DNA from: Thermoleophilales bacterium
GTDB lineage: Bacteria; Actinomycetota; Thermoleophilia; Solirubrobacterales; 70-9
Length of the DNA stretch: 64,000 nt
Assembly (NCBI GenBank): GCA_020636955.1
Contig: JACJWY010000002.1
Coordinates: forward strand, 62,001-126,000
Direction: 5' to 3'
Position 1 is the stretch's first letter. Each line of letters opens with the position of its first letter. A program made the position numbers and the translations under genes. The notes under the pieces were generated by a model. It was not told the origin of the DNA and ran no database searches. It saw only the letters and a program-made list of their open reading frames with translations. Shown here piece by piece: positions 18,759 through 27,774 of the stretch.

Positions 18759-19859
18759 TCAATCACGAAGGGTTTTTTCAAGCCGGAACGCGAGGGCTTC
18801 CAGGGCGAGTTCCTCGCTGACGTTTAGCTGGAAGGAGCGGCGTGTTGCCTGGATCTGGCTGACCGCCTCCCGGGCCTGGGCCAGTTCGATCCGCCCTGCC
18901 TGGGCCTCAAGGATCTCGAGGCGGTCCTGGTTGAAGGCGAGATTCGGGGCACCGGCGATCACCGTTGCCCAGTCCCGGGCCCAGGCCGCAGCGAGGTGAA
19001 GGCCGAGGTCGAGCATGCCGGTCCGGGTTTTCCGCTGGGCCCGGCGCACCGCTTCCTCGATCTCCGTCTTGGTGTGCTTGATGCCCTCTTCCTTTTCCTC
19101 GTCGAACTCGGCCTGGACCAGCTCGCCGGAATGCTCGCCGGCCGCCTTGGCCTGACCGAGCAATTCCAGCCAGGGCGATCCGGCAAAGTCGTCCTCGAGG
19201 GCGCAGGTCATCAGCCGTTCGGCGGCGGTCCGCAGATCGCTGCCCCGTTTGCCAGCCAGGAAGCGAGCACGGCCGAGGTCCCCGGTCGAGAGCTTTGCGG
19301 CCGAGTGGAGTGCCTCTGTTGTGGCCAGACCGTCCAGCTCTTCCTCGATCGCCTCGATCGGCAACGCCCCGAATTCGATCAGCTGGCAACGGGAGGCGAT
19401 AGTCGGCAGCACGCCTTCGCTCTCGGAGACGAGCAGGATCAGATGGGCATGGGGTGGCGGCTCCTCGAGCGTCTTCAGCATCGCGTTCTGGCTTTCATCG
19501 TTCAGCACCTCCGCCGCTTCGATCACGAAGACCCGGGCCGAGCCCTCGAAGGGACTGAGCGGAGCCTGGTGTATGACCCGGTCCCTGATCTCCTGGACGG
19601 CGTGGCTCATGCCTTTGGGCCGAAGCCAGACCAGATCGGGATGCGGCGAAGGATCGAGCAGAACCCGGCGCCGTGAATCCTCGGGGTCATCGCTGCCGGC
19701 GGAAAGGATCTCGGCCGCGAAAGCGCGAGCAGCCTTCGACTTGCCGGAACCGGAAGGGCCCTGGAAGAGGTAGGCATGCGAGGGGCCCTGGCGAAGAGCC
19801 GCTTCCAGCTCGGCCCGGGCGCGGGGCTGGTGGGAAGTCGCTTCCTCGACGGTGATCAC
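18759..19859 (-). CDS. holB: DNA polymerase III delta' subunit
   Basis: The protein has 366 residues starting at GTG 19859. An AAA+ clamp-loader domain is visible: HAYLFQGPSGSGKS (P loop), VFVIEAAEVLNDESQNAMLKTLEEPPPHAHLILL (Walker B region and LEEPP) and the SRC motif in TIASRCQLIEFG. The C-terminal part is helical, as in clamp-loader collar domains. It would sit in the clamp-loader complex that opens the beta sliding clamp. No zinc-binding cysteine cluster is visible. It follows tmk and topA on the same strand, the usual tmk-holB order. Confidence 0.9.
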   Translation of the reverse strand: MITVEEATSHQPRARAELEAALRQGPSHAYLFQGPSGSGKSKAARAFAAEILSAGSDDPEDSRRRVLLDPSPHPDLVWLRPKGMSHAVQEIRDRVIHQAPLSPFEGSARVFVIEAAEVLNDESQNAMLKTLEEPPPHAHLILLVSESEGVLPTIASRCQLIEFGALPIEAIEEELDGLATTEALHSAAKLSTGDLGRARFLAGKRGSDLRTAAERLMTCALEDDFAGSPWLELLGQAKAAGEHSGELVQAEFDEEKEEGIKHTKTEIEEAVRRAQRKTRTGMLDLGLHLAAAWARDWATVIAGAPNLAFNQDRLEILEAQAGRIELAQAREAVSQIQATRRSFQLNVSEELALEALAFRLEKTLRD

Positions 19860-19887
19860 GCGTTCAGTCTGGCGTAATAGCGGGACG

Positions 19888-20481
19888 TCACGCCGGGAGT
19901 CTGGCTTCGACCTCGGCCAGGATCAGCCGGTGGACATCTTCGGGGGAGCCGGTGGCGTCGATCGGGATCACCCGATGGGGTTCGCGTCGGGCGATGTCCT
20001 CATAGGCCTCGGCCACCCGCTCCTGGAAGCGGACCCCCTCCGCCTCGAAGCGGTCATCGGACTCGGCCCGGTCGAGGCCGAAGGCCGGGTCGATCTTCAG
20101 CCAGAGGGTGAGGTCAGGGGTCAATCCGCCGGTGGCGACCTCGGAGAGTTCACGGACCCGGACGATGCCAAGGTCGCGGGCCACACCCTGGTAGGCGATC
20201 GTCGAATCGGTGAACCGGTCGCAGATCACCGTCCGGCCGATTTCCAGGGCCGGCCGGATAACCCGGCTGACCAGGTCGGCCCGGGCGGCGCAGAAGAGCA
20301 TCAGCTCGGCGATCGGATCGAGCGGTGTTTCCGGGTCGGCCAGCAGCTGACGGATCCGTTCCGCGGCGTCGGTACCGCCGGGCTCGCGCAGGGTCATCGC
20401 GCTGGCCCCGAAGGCTTCCGCAAGCATCGCCGCCTGCGTGGTCTTGCCCGAGCCGTCGACCCCTTCGAGCGTGATGAACAC
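19888..20481 (-). CDS. tmk: Thymidylate kinase
   Basis: The protein has 197 residues. The P loop is EGVDGSGKTTQA (6-17), the DR motif is CDRFTDSTIAYQG, and the substrate loop is REPGGTDAAERIR. It phosphorylates dTMP to dTDP in the cytoplasm. A GTG start at 20481, 9 bases after the topA stop, places it in the topA-tmk-holB transcript. In this window dTMP would come from the ThyX-like protein encoded at 43.3-44.9 kb. Confidence 0.95.
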   Translation of the reverse strand: MFITLEGVDGSGKTTQAAMLAEAFGASAMTLREPGGTDAAERIRQLLADPETPLDPIAELMLFCAARADLVSRVIRPALEIGRTVICDRFTDSTIAYQGVARDLGIVRVRELSEVATGGLTPDLTLWLKIDPAFGLDRAESDDRFEAEGVRFQERVAEAYEDIARREPHRVIPIDATGSPEDVHRLILAEVEARLPA

Positions 20482-20490
20482 GCTCCTGCC

Positions 20491-22848
20491 TCAGTCCTTG
20501 CGGTTCGAGGCGCCGCCGCCCGGCTTGCCGCTGCCACCCTTGCGGGAGCCCGCCTTCCTCACCCGGCGGGTACCGAGATCCGGAGGGTTGGCGATCCGGG
20601 CGGCGACAGTGGTCGCCTTCTTCGAAGACTTCTTGGCGGAAGATTTCTTGGCCGGCTTCTTGCCCGAAGCCTTCTCCTCGGCCTCCTTGGCTTCCTTCGC
20701 CTTCTTCGCGGCTTCCTGCGCGGCCAGCCTTTCGGCCTTCTTCTCGCGCATCTCGACCATGGTCGGGCAGTCATCGTTGAAGCAGAGCTTCCACGGGCGG
20801 CCGGCCCGGCCCCGGGTCTTGACGTTTACCCGCGGGGTGCGGTGGCAGACCGAGCAGTTCTCTTCCAGCGGCGTCACCTCGTAGAAGTTTGGCTGCGGCA
20901 TCGGGAAGGTCTGATCGCAGGAGTCCGGGTTGTCAGCTTCCCAGCCGGTGCAGCCGACGAACGACTTGCCCGATTTCTTGGCGCGGATGATCCGCAGCAC
21001 ATTCGGCGAGCCGTCTTCCTTGGTGCGACCTGCTTCCTGGCAGACGATGCAGGGGCCGAGGATCCGGTCCTGGTCCATGCCCTCCCAGATCATCTTCGAA
21101 AGGGCCTCCTCGCCCTTGAGCAGATCCTCGAAGGTCTTGTGAACCAGCTTGCGGCTGTCCTCGACGACCTCGTCCTTGGTCATCTTCTCCTCGGCGATCT
21201 CATCCATCTCGCCCTCGAGCGAAGCAGTCATCGCCGAAGTCGCCATGTCCGGCACGTATTCCTTGAAGGCCTCGTACATCGCGATGCCGGTCGCGGTCGG
21301 CTCGGGCGGATGGTTCCGCACGTAACGCCGGTTGTAGAGCTTCTGGATGATGTCCGGCCGGGTCGCCTTGGTGCCGAGGCCCTGCTCGTCCATCAGCTGG
21401 ACCAGTTTCGCCTCCGAGAGACGCGCCGGGGGCTGGGTTTCCTTGTCGATCAGCCAGGGAGCACCGTCGATCGCCAGCTGCTGGCCTTCCTCGAGCGCTG
21501 GGATTTCCTCGTCGGCCGAGCGGGCGTAGGTGTAGATGCCGGCGTATCCGGGATCGAGTACGACCTTGCCGCGGACGAAGTAGGTCTCGGAGCCGGCCTC
21601 GATGTCGGCCCGGGTCGATTCGGTGACCATCGGCTCACCGAAGGTGGCGAGGAAGCGCCGGACGATCAGCTCGTAGACCCTTGCCTTGGGTCCGTCAAGA
21701 GCACTCGGGTAAAGCGCATGGGTCGGGTAGATCGGCGGGTGGGCGGCGTCGAACTTCTTGCCCTGGGTCGGCTTGAGCGGCTTCTCGAGGATCGGCGCGG
21801 CGGCGGCGAAGTCCTTGATCTTGACCAGCGAGCGGATCGTCTTCTCCAACGGCAGCGAGTCCGGGTAGATCGTGTTGTCGGTTCGCGGGTAGGAGATGAA
21901 ACCGTCGTCGTAAAGGTCCTGGGCGAGGTCCATCGCCCGCTTCGGGGTGATCCCGAGACGGCTCGAGGCATCCACCTGGAAGGAGTTCGTGTTGTAGGGG
22001 GTCGGCGGTTTGCTGGTCGATTTGCGGGAAGTCACGGCCTTGACGGTGCCGGGGCTGCTGGTGCCCTTGAGCGCCGCATCCGCCTCCGCCTTGTCCCAGA
22101 ACTTGTCGGTGGCGTGGTGGGCCTCGAAGCTGTGGCCGCTCGGATGTTCGAACTTGGCGAAGAGCTCCCAGAACGGCTTGGCGACATGGGCCCGCCGCTC
22201 CAGCTCCCGCTCGACGATCAGCCCGAGGGTCGGACTCTGAACCCGGCCGACCGAGAGGAAGTTGGCGCCATAGGCCTTGGCGACCAGGGAGACGGCGCGA
22301 GTGAAGGCGGCACCCCAGATCAGGTCGATGTCCTGTCGGGCACCGGCCGCGTTGGCGAGCGGGTAGGAAAGCTCGTCAAGGTTGCCGAAGGCACCCTCGA
22401 TCTCTTCCCTGGTCAGGGCCGAGTAGCGGGCCCGCTTGAGCGTGGTCTCCAGTCCGGGGTTGACCTCGAGGCAGACTTCGAGCGCCTCGAGACCGATCAG
22501 CTCGCCCTCGCGGTCGAAGTCGGTGCCGATCACCAGGCTGTCGGCCTTCCTGGCTTCCTTCTGGACCGCCTTGATCACGTTCTTCTTGCCGTCGATCGGG
22601 CCGGTTTCCAGGGGCGCGTCGATCAGCCCGGGGATCAGGTCAAGCTTCCACTGCTTGTATTCCTTCTCCTGGGGAAACTCGCGCCCGACGAAGTGCCCGC
22701 CGGTACCGATCACAGCGGTTTCGCCGTCGGAATCCTCCCAGCGAAACACCGGCACGGTGAAGGACTTGTTTTCGGTCGCGGCACCGCTCGAGAGGATCTC
22801 GGCGATCTTCTGGGCTGAGTTGTTTTTCTCGGTGATGATGAGGCGCAT
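20491..22848 (-). CDS. topA: DNA topoisomerase I, archaeal / topo III-like type IA
   Basis: The protein has 785 residues. The TOPRIM domain (about 1-135) begins LIITEKNNSAQKIAEIL and has GTDFDREGELIG; the active-site Tyr is about residue 320 in GFISYPRTDN. After the four type IA domains come two cysteine clusters (CIVCQ...CTGW...CDQTF and CSVCH...CFNDDCP), then a Lys/Ala-rich tail of about 90 residues like those of actinobacterial TopA. The opening EKN-x-AAxRIA pattern and the PYNTNSFQVDASSRLGI region are more like archaeal TopA and topo III than like usual bacterial TopA. It relaxes negative supercoils and leads the topA-tmk-holB unit. Confidence 0.92.
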   Translation of the reverse strand: MRLIITEKNNSAQKIAEILSSGAATENKSFTVPVFRWEDSDGETAVIGTGGHFVGREFPQEKEYKQWKLDLIPGLIDAPLETGPIDGKKNVIKAVQKEARKADSLVIGTDFDREGELIGLEALEVCLEVNPGLETTLKRARYSALTREEIEGAFGNLDELSYPLANAAGARQDIDLIWGAAFTRAVSLVAKAYGANFLSVGRVQSPTLGLIVERELERRAHVAKPFWELFAKFEHPSGHSFEAHHATDKFWDKAEADAALKGTSSPGTVKAVTSRKSTSKPPTPYNTNSFQVDASSRLGITPKRAMDLAQDLYDDGFISYPRTDNTIYPDSLPLEKTIRSLVKIKDFAAAAPILEKPLKPTQGKKFDAAHPPIYPTHALYPSALDGPKARVYELIVRRFLATFGEPMVTESTRADIEAGSETYFVRGKVVLDPGYAGIYTYARSADEEIPALEEGQQLAIDGAPWLIDKETQPPARLSEAKLVQLMDEQGLGTKATRPDIIQKLYNRRYVRNHPPEPTATGIAMYEAFKEYVPDMATSAMTASLEGEMDEIAEEKMTKDEVVEDSRKLVHKTFEDLLKGEEALSKMIWEGMDQDRILGPCIVCQEAGRTKEDGSPNVLRIIRAKKSGKSFVGCTGWEADNPDSCDQTFPMPQPNFYEVTPLEENCSVCHRTPRVNVKTRGRAGRPWKLCFNDDCPTMVEMREKKAERLAAQEAAKKAKEAKEAEEKASGKKPAKKSSAKKSSKKATTVAARIANPPDLGTRRVRKAGSRKGGSGKPGGGASNRKD

Positions 22849-22896
22849 TGGCTGGCGAGAGTAGCAGGGGCTCCGAAAGACGTTCGGGGAATACCA

Positions 22897-22919
22897 TGTG
22901 AAACCCCAGACTTTTCACA
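22897..22919. promoter_or_regulatory. Palindrome in topA/epimerase divergent region
   Basis: Seven-base arms TGTGAAA and TTTCACA separated by 9 bases lie 25 bases before the epimerase start and 49 bases from the topA start. The position suits an operator. The spacing does not fit a CRP site. Confidence 0.4.
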
Positions 22920-22944
22920 GGATGGTTACGTTTCATTTATCCCC

Positions 22945-23934
22945 ATGAAAACTCTTGTAACAGGCGGAGCCGGATTCATCGGGTCGCATCTCACCGATGC
23001 GCTGATCGAGCGCGGTGACGAAGTCACCATCCTTGACAATCTCTCGACGGGAAAGCTCGAAAACCTCGAGTCGGCCCTGACCGGAGGAGCCGTTCTGATC
23101 GAAGGGGACATCACCGATCGGGCCTTCGTCGAAGCAACCCTGGAGAAGGTCCGCCCGCAGACCGTTTTCCATCTCGCCGCCCAGGGCGAGGTCCAGCGGT
23201 CGATCACCGAGCCCGCCTTTGACGCCACCGTCAACGTGGTGGGAACGATCAACGTGATCGAAGCCTCGAAGGCGGTCGGGATCGACCGCTTCGTGTTCGC
23301 CTCCACCGGCGGCGCGATCTACGGCGAGGGCAGCAATCTCGAGCTGCCCGCCTCGGAGGAGATCACTCCCGAGCCACTCTGCCAGTACGGCTTGAGCAAG
23401 TTCGCGGGTGAGCAGTACCTGGCCCTTTACCGCCGCATGTACATGTTCAACTCGGTTTCGCTCCGCTTCGGCAACGTCTACGGACCGCGCCAGAGCCCCA
23501 AGGGCGAGGCCGGTGCGGTCGCGATTTTCGGCGAGCTGCTGATGGCCGGCCAGAACCCCACCGTCTTCGGTGACGGCACCCAGACCCGGGACTTCGTCTA
23601 CATCGACGACTTGATCGAGGCCATCCTCACCGCCTCGCGCACCGACGTCGAAGGTCAGATCAACCTGGGCTCCGGCGAGGAGACCTCGATCCTCGACCTG
23701 CTGGCTGCCCTTCATGAAGCCGGCCTTTCGCTGAACGGATCCGGCCCTCCCGAGGGAACCGAATTCAACCCGGCCTTCGACCGCGGACGTCCGGGCGAGG
23801 TCAAGCGGATCGCGATCAATCCGGGCCGCGCCGCCCGCGAGCTCGGCTGGAACCCGACCACACCTCTCGAGGATGGCCTGGCCCGGACACTTGAGGCGAT
23901 GGGCACCCGCTCCGGCGGCATCACCCACGCCTGA
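22945..23934 (+). CDS. NAD-dependent epimerase/dehydratase, UDP-glucose 4-epimerase-like
   Basis: The protein has 329 residues. The Rossmann motif GGAGFIGSH starts at residue 7, and the extended SDR catalytic residues appear in FASTGGAIYG and YGLSKFAGE (Tyr-x3-Lys). The C-terminal substrate domain has LRFGNVYGPRQSP and FGDGTQTRDFVYIDDL, typical of GalE-like nucleotide-sugar epimerases. The exact sugar cannot be set from sequence. It probably supplies UDP-sugars to the glycosyltransferases nearby. The promoter was not resolved. Confidence 0.9.
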   Translation: MKTLVTGGAGFIGSHLTDALIERGDEVTILDNLSTGKLENLESALTGGAVLIEGDITDRAFVEATLEKVRPQTVFHLAAQGEVQRSITEPAFDATVNVVGTINVIEASKAVGIDRFVFASTGGAIYGEGSNLELPASEEITPEPLCQYGLSKFAGEQYLALYRRMYMFNSVSLRFGNVYGPRQSPKGEAGAVAIFGELLMAGQNPTVFGDGTQTRDFVYIDDLIEAILTASRTDVEGQINLGSGEETSILDLLAALHEAGLSLNGSGPPEGTEFNPAFDRGRPGEVKRIAINPGRAARELGWNPTTPLEDGLARTLEAMGTRSGGITHA

Positions 23935-23987
23935 ACCGCGCTGCGCTGCGTCCGGGGCTTTTTCGCCGGTCCCCTAACCTTTGAGGC

Positions 23988-24737
23988 ATGCCCGCCCAGG
24001 CCTATGCCGGAAAGGAATGCGTCTGCCAGTACCGCAAACCGGTCTGCGACCAGAGCTGCGTTCGCGACATGCTGGAGACCCCTTTCTACATCGCCTGCCT
24101 GAAGCTGACCGGCCGCAGATGCCTGGTGGTCGGCGGCGGCGAGGTCGGTCTCGAGAAGGTCGAGGGACTGCTCGCCTGTGGCGGCGACATCACCCTGATC
24201 GCGCCGTTTGCAGTAGAGCCGCTGGAGCAACTGGCTGCCGAGGGTTCGATCCGCTGGGAGCGTCGCGAGTACGCCGGCAAGGTGGACCTCGAAGGTGCCT
24301 TCATGGTGATCGCGGCGACCGATGACAGCGAGGTCAACATCCGGGTCTTCGATGACGCAGAGGAGCGGGCGATGCTGGTCAACGTGGTCGATGTGCCGCC
24401 GCTCTGCAATTTCATTTTGCCCGCGATCGTTCGCAGTGGACCGTTGGCGATCGCGATCTCGACCGCGGGTGCCTCCCCGGCCCTGGCCAAACGGATGAAG
24501 CGGGAGATCGCCGAAACCTACGGCGAAGATCACGCCCGGCTGGCGGTGATCCTCAACGAGGCACGCGGCTGGGCAAAATCGACCCTGCCGACCTATCAGG
24601 ACCGGAAGGTCTTCTTCGAAGGGATCGTGAACGGTGACCCGGATCCGGTCATACTGATCACCGACGACCGCGAACCGGAGCTTTTCGATCTGATCGAAGA
24701 GGCGAAACGGGAAGCCGAGGCTGCGCTTGCCGCTTGA
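23988..24737 (+). CDS. Precorrin-2 dehydrogenase / sirohydrochlorin ferrochelatase-like (CysG N-domain, Met8)
   Basis: The protein has 249 residues. After a Cys-rich head of about 25 residues (CVCQ, CDQSC) comes the Met8/CysG-N fold: PFYIACLKLTGRRCLVVGGGEVGLEKVEGLLACG, VIAATDDSEVNIRVFDDAE, VNVVDVPPLCNFILPAIV and STAGASPALAKRMKREI. The enzyme oxidises precorrin-2 to sirohydrochlorin with NAD, and may insert iron, toward sirohaem or cobalamin. The Cys-rich head is not part of the usual family and could bind metal. It overlaps rsgA by 11 bases. Confidence 0.9.
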   Translation: MPAQAYAGKECVCQYRKPVCDQSCVRDMLETPFYIACLKLTGRRCLVVGGGEVGLEKVEGLLACGGDITLIAPFAVEPLEQLAAEGSIRWERREYAGKVDLEGAFMVIAATDDSEVNIRVFDDAEERAMLVNVVDVPPLCNFILPAIVRSGPLAIAISTAGASPALAKRMKREIAETYGEDHARLAVILNEARGWAKSTLPTYQDRKVFFEGIVNGDPDPVILITDDREPELFDLIEEAKREAEAALAA

Positions 24738-25683
24738 CGGGCGCCTGGCCGGGATTGGCTGGCACAGAGATGACCAGATTGCCTGGGGCGAAGTCTCGCG
24801 AGAAGGCCAGATCCCGGCCCGGGTGGTCGGCCTTCATCGCAACCACATCGTCGACCTGTTGACCGCGGATGGCGAGCTGGCTGGCCGGCCAGCCGGGCGA
24901 ATGCTCCAGGACCGCTCGTCGGCTACCGCGATGCCGGCAGTCGGTGACTGGGTTGCCGCCCTGCCCGACGGGACTATCCAGGAGATCCTGCCCCGACGAA
25001 GCGCCCTGGCTCGCCGCAGCGCCGCCGACCGCGACCGGATCCAGATCCTCGCGACCAATATCGACAAGGCGATCGTGATCAGCTCACTTAATAGAGAGCA
25101 TGATCCGGTCCGGCTGGAACGCATGGTCCGGCTGGCCGAATCGTCGGGAGCGGAGCCGGTGATCGGGCTTTCGAAATCCGATCTGACCGACGAATCCCGG
25201 GAGCTGAAGCGCCGGGTTCAGAGGGCCTTCCCGGAGACCAAGGTTTTTGTCTTCAGCTCCCGCACCGGGGAGGGCGTGGACGAGGTGCGCGAGTTCCTCG
25301 AGCCGGGCGAAACCGTGGTGATGCTGGGTCGCTCCGGAGTCGGCAAGTCAACCCTCGCCAATACCCTGCTCGGCTGGGAGCGCCAGAAGACGGCCGAGAT
25401 CCGCGGCACCGATGATCGCGGCCGTCACGCGACCACCAGCCGCGAGCTCTTCCCGATTCCCGGTGGAGCCCTGTTGATCGACACCCCGGGCCTCCGCGCG
25501 CCCGGCTCGATCGAGGCCGACGACCTGATCCCCGGCTCGGCGGAATCCGAGCTGACCAGCGAACGAGCGGCCGAAATCGAAAGGCTGGCCGCCTATTGCC
25601 GGTTCCGCGACTGCGCCCACGAAACCGAGCCCGACTGCGCCGTCAACGCGGCGATCGAGGCCGGCGAGTTGCCTGGCCGGTGA
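24727..25683 (+). CDS. rsgA: Ribosome biogenesis GTPase RsgA, short C terminus
   Basis: The protein has 318 residues from TTG 24727. It has an OB-like N domain (about 20-110), then a circularly permuted GTPase: G4 in GLSKSD, G1 in GRSGVGKST, G3 in DTPGLRA. The zinc site C-x4-C-x-H-x5-C is intact (CRFRDCAHETEPDC). RsgA checks 30S maturation and releases late assembly factors. The chain stops at GELPGR, about 25-30 residues earlier than most homologues, which carry one more helix. A near repeat of GAGTTGCC and GGCCGG across the stop suggests a recent local duplication or frameshift. Confidence 0.9.
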   Translation: MPLDGRLAGIGWHRDDQIAWGEVSREGQIPARVVGLHRNHIVDLLTADGELAGRPAGRMLQDRSSATAMPAVGDWVAALPDGTIQEILPRRSALARRSAADRDRIQILATNIDKAIVISSLNREHDPVRLERMVRLAESSGAEPVIGLSKSDLTDESRELKRRVQRAFPETKVFVFSSRTGEGVDEVREFLEPGETVVMLGRSGVGKSTLANTLLGWERQKTAEIRGTDDRGRHATTSRELFPIPGGALLIDTPGLRAPGSIEADDLIPGSAESELTSERAAEIERLAAYCRFRDCAHETEPDCAVNAAIEAGELPGR

Positions 25684-25734
25684 GTTGCCGGCCGCTGACC
25701 ACCCACTGACCGCGAGCTGTCCGTCGGCTGAAGC

Positions 25735-27282
25735 TCAGTCCGGCAGCGCGCCGCAGGCGATCCCGGTGCTGGTCATGTTGCCGACTCCACAGGGCAGGAT
25801 GGACGGAAGTTGCCAGCCCTCACCGTCATAGAGGTTCCGGATTCCCTTCTTCGAGAGCCCGTAGAGGCGGATCGTCATCCGGAAGGCGGGCTGGGCAGCA
25901 TCGGCAGCCGGTGACGGCAGCCAGTTGTTCAGCTGGTCCGGGTTCGCCGGGGCTTCCGCCTGGACATAGATGTCGAGCGACCCGTCGGAGTTGTATTTCA
26001 GATCGGACCGATCGTTCAGCAGGTAGCGGTCGATCGGGTTGTCGACGAAGAAGCTGTCGTTGTCATAGAGGGTGAGCGACCAGAAGAACTTGACCGGCGG
26101 TTTGGCCTGGCCGGCGTCGAAATGGACCACGTATCGCTTCGCGCCGTTGAGTGGCGACCTGTTGTGATCCATGATCGCGACCGGATACATAGCCACATTC
26201 GGGGTCGGCGCGCCGAGCCCGTAGCGGGCGATCTGGGCACGACGGTGATAGTCGGTTCCGTAGCGGCCGGTGCGGGCGACGATCCAGCCGTTGTGGGTGT
26301 CGAAGTCCTCCAGGTAGGTGGAGATCAGGCCCGCCTGCATGCGCGCGGGCGTTCCCGTGACCACGTCCCGCAAAGCGGCAAGCTGCGCGTCGTCGAAGCG
26401 ACCATTGGCCACCGGATGAAGGCCGGGACCGATGCCCAGACCCTTCCTCAGCCTGGCCAGGATCGGCTTGTCGCGGGCCGGCGGCGCGAACCGCTTGAGC
26501 ATGTCGCCGAGCGCATCAAAGTAGCTGGCGGCGTCCTCGCCCGCCCCGGTCCCCGGGATGTGCGCTTCATTCTTGACCTGGTCGAGCTTCTTCGGCTTCT
26601 TCGGTCTGTAAGCCTCGGGGCGCTTCGGATTCCACTTCCTCAGCGGCACGATCCGGTAGGTGTTCTGGATCCGGTGTACCCTCGGCAGGTCTGCCTTGTC
26701 GAGCACCAGGGTGCGGCCGATCACCCAGACCCGGTTGTAGGGAGAGCGGATCAGCTTCAGCCCCTTCGGGGCCTTCCCCTTCCACTTCCTGTTTACGACC
26801 AGGTAATTGCCGTCCGGGCGGGCGCCCATCGGCGAGCCGATGTTGGCGAAGTTCTCGGTCCAGGGATCGAGCAGTTCGAAGACGTGAAAGCGCCTGGTGC
26901 CCTTGCGGGAGTGGATGACAACCGGCCCGCGGCGAAGGTCGAGCCAGGCCATCGAGTAGAGGGTGTCGGAGTTCGGCAGGACGACGGTGCGGTCCCTGGC
27001 GTCGGCCAGCTTGCGGAAGTGGCTGAACATGTTGACCGGCCCGCCGCCGCGTCCGTTCGGCCAGTTGACCGAAGTGCTGGTCCGGTAGGTCCGGTTCATG
27101 TCGAGCAGGGGCAGGCCATATTCGTAGGCCTCGACGCCGAGCGCGAAGGTCGCGTCGTATTCGGCCTTCTGGGCCGGGTCACTCGAGTCATAGGCGGCTG
27201 CGGCCGGACCAGCCAGAGCGGCAGCCCCGGCAAGGGCGACGACCAGCGAGCAAAAAGCCATGGCAATACGACGATGGTTCAA
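25735..27282 (-). CDS. Secreted DUF1254/DUF1214 domain protein
   Basis: TTG 27282 has GAGGAG at 8 bases and gives a full signal peptide (MNHRRIAMAF... to AGPAAAA); ATG 27261 would shorten it. The 515-residue protein joins an N-terminal DUF1254 (TFALGVEAYEYGLPLLDMNRTY, NSDTLYSMAWLDL) and a C-terminal DUF1214 (FFWSLTLYDNDSFFVDNPIDRYLLND). These paired domains are common in secreted proteins of soil bacteria; no enzymatic activity is firmly known. It would act outside the membrane. Confidence 0.92.
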   Translation of the reverse strand: MNHRRIAMAFCSLVVALAGAAALAGPAAAAYDSSDPAQKAEYDATFALGVEAYEYGLPLLDMNRTYRTSTSVNWPNGRGGGPVNMFSHFRKLADARDRTVVLPNSDTLYSMAWLDLRRGPVVIHSRKGTRRFHVFELLDPWTENFANIGSPMGARPDGNYLVVNRKWKGKAPKGLKLIRSPYNRVWVIGRTLVLDKADLPRVHRIQNTYRIVPLRKWNPKRPEAYRPKKPKKLDQVKNEAHIPGTGAGEDAASYFDALGDMLKRFAPPARDKPILARLRKGLGIGPGLHPVANGRFDDAQLAALRDVVTGTPARMQAGLISTYLEDFDTHNGWIVARTGRYGTDYHRRAQIARYGLGAPTPNVAMYPVAIMDHNRSPLNGAKRYVVHFDAGQAKPPVKFFWSLTLYDNDSFFVDNPIDRYLLNDRSDLKYNSDGSLDIYVQAEAPANPDQLNNWLPSPAADAAQPAFRMTIRLYGLSKKGIRNLYDGEGWQLPSILPCGVGNMTSTGIACGALPD

Positions 27283-27318
27283 GACACTCTCCTCAAAGTG
27301 ACGTTCCTCCTCGGCACA

Positions 27319-27347
27319 ATTCTGCCGAAAAAGCTGATGTACGTCAA
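27319..27347 (-). promoter_or_regulatory. Putative promoter of DUF1254 gene
   Basis: On the minus strand TTGACG (27347-27342), a 17-base spacer, and CAGAAT (27324-27319) match a housekeeping promoter well. Transcription would start about 27312, about 30 bases before the TTG start, leaving room for the GAGGAG ribosome site. Confidence 0.6.
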
Positions 27348-27378
27348 CTAACCCGCCCGCAGGCGAAAAGATGCGGCC

Positions 27379-27774
27379 TCAGGCAAGGGCCGGCACGACA
27401 TCGGTTTGCGCGAAATCGCCACCCTTGAAGAGCAGCGGATGACCGAGATCTACGGCAAGGGCGTATGAGAAGCAGTCGCCGAAGTTGAGCCGTGCCGGGT
27501 GGCCGCTGCCTCGTCCATATCGCTGGTGAGCCTGCCGGGCAATTTGTGCCTGGCCTGGAGTGAAAGGCTCAACTCGGATACCTCCCCGCTCGAACAAGAG
27601 GTCGAAATCTCTCGCCGGCGTGGGTCGCTTTGCTCCGTCGGCAACGATCGCAAGTTCGACATATGTTGCCGCCGAGACGCAGCAATTCGCCTCGCGCTCG
27701 ATCGCTTCGGCAAACCTCGAGGCGTCAGCCTCACTCCACAGGATCGCGATTATCGCCGAGGTATCTATTACCAA
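27379..27774 (-). CDS. vapC: VapC-like PIN-domain toxin (second TA locus)
   Basis: PIN-domain acids are present in LVIDTSAI, TYVELAIV, NFGDCFSYALA and GGDFAQTD, matching the VapC group whose members begin MVIDTSA. For that reason I place the start at TTG 27774 (131 residues), overlapping the antitoxin by 44 bases; an ATG at 27819 would add 15 atypical residues. Mg-dependent endoribonuclease activity is inferred from the family. Confidence 0.88.
   Translation of the reverse strand: MVIDTSAIIAILWSEADASRFAEAIEREANCCVSAATYVELAIVADGAKRPTPARDFDLLFERGGIRVEPFTPGQAQIARQAHQRYGRGSGHPARLNFGDCFSYALAVDLGHPLLFKGGDFAQTDVVPALA

Noticed and set aside
19852..22818. Long plus-strand open frame opposite topA and tmk
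   Set aside because: Same reason: the minus-strand genes are certain and the shadow protein is compositionally odd (Gly/Arg/Leu/Asp-rich).
22897..22919. CRP-type binding site before the epimerase
   Set aside because: TGTGA and TCACA are 13 bases apart instead of 6; kept only as a generic palindrome.
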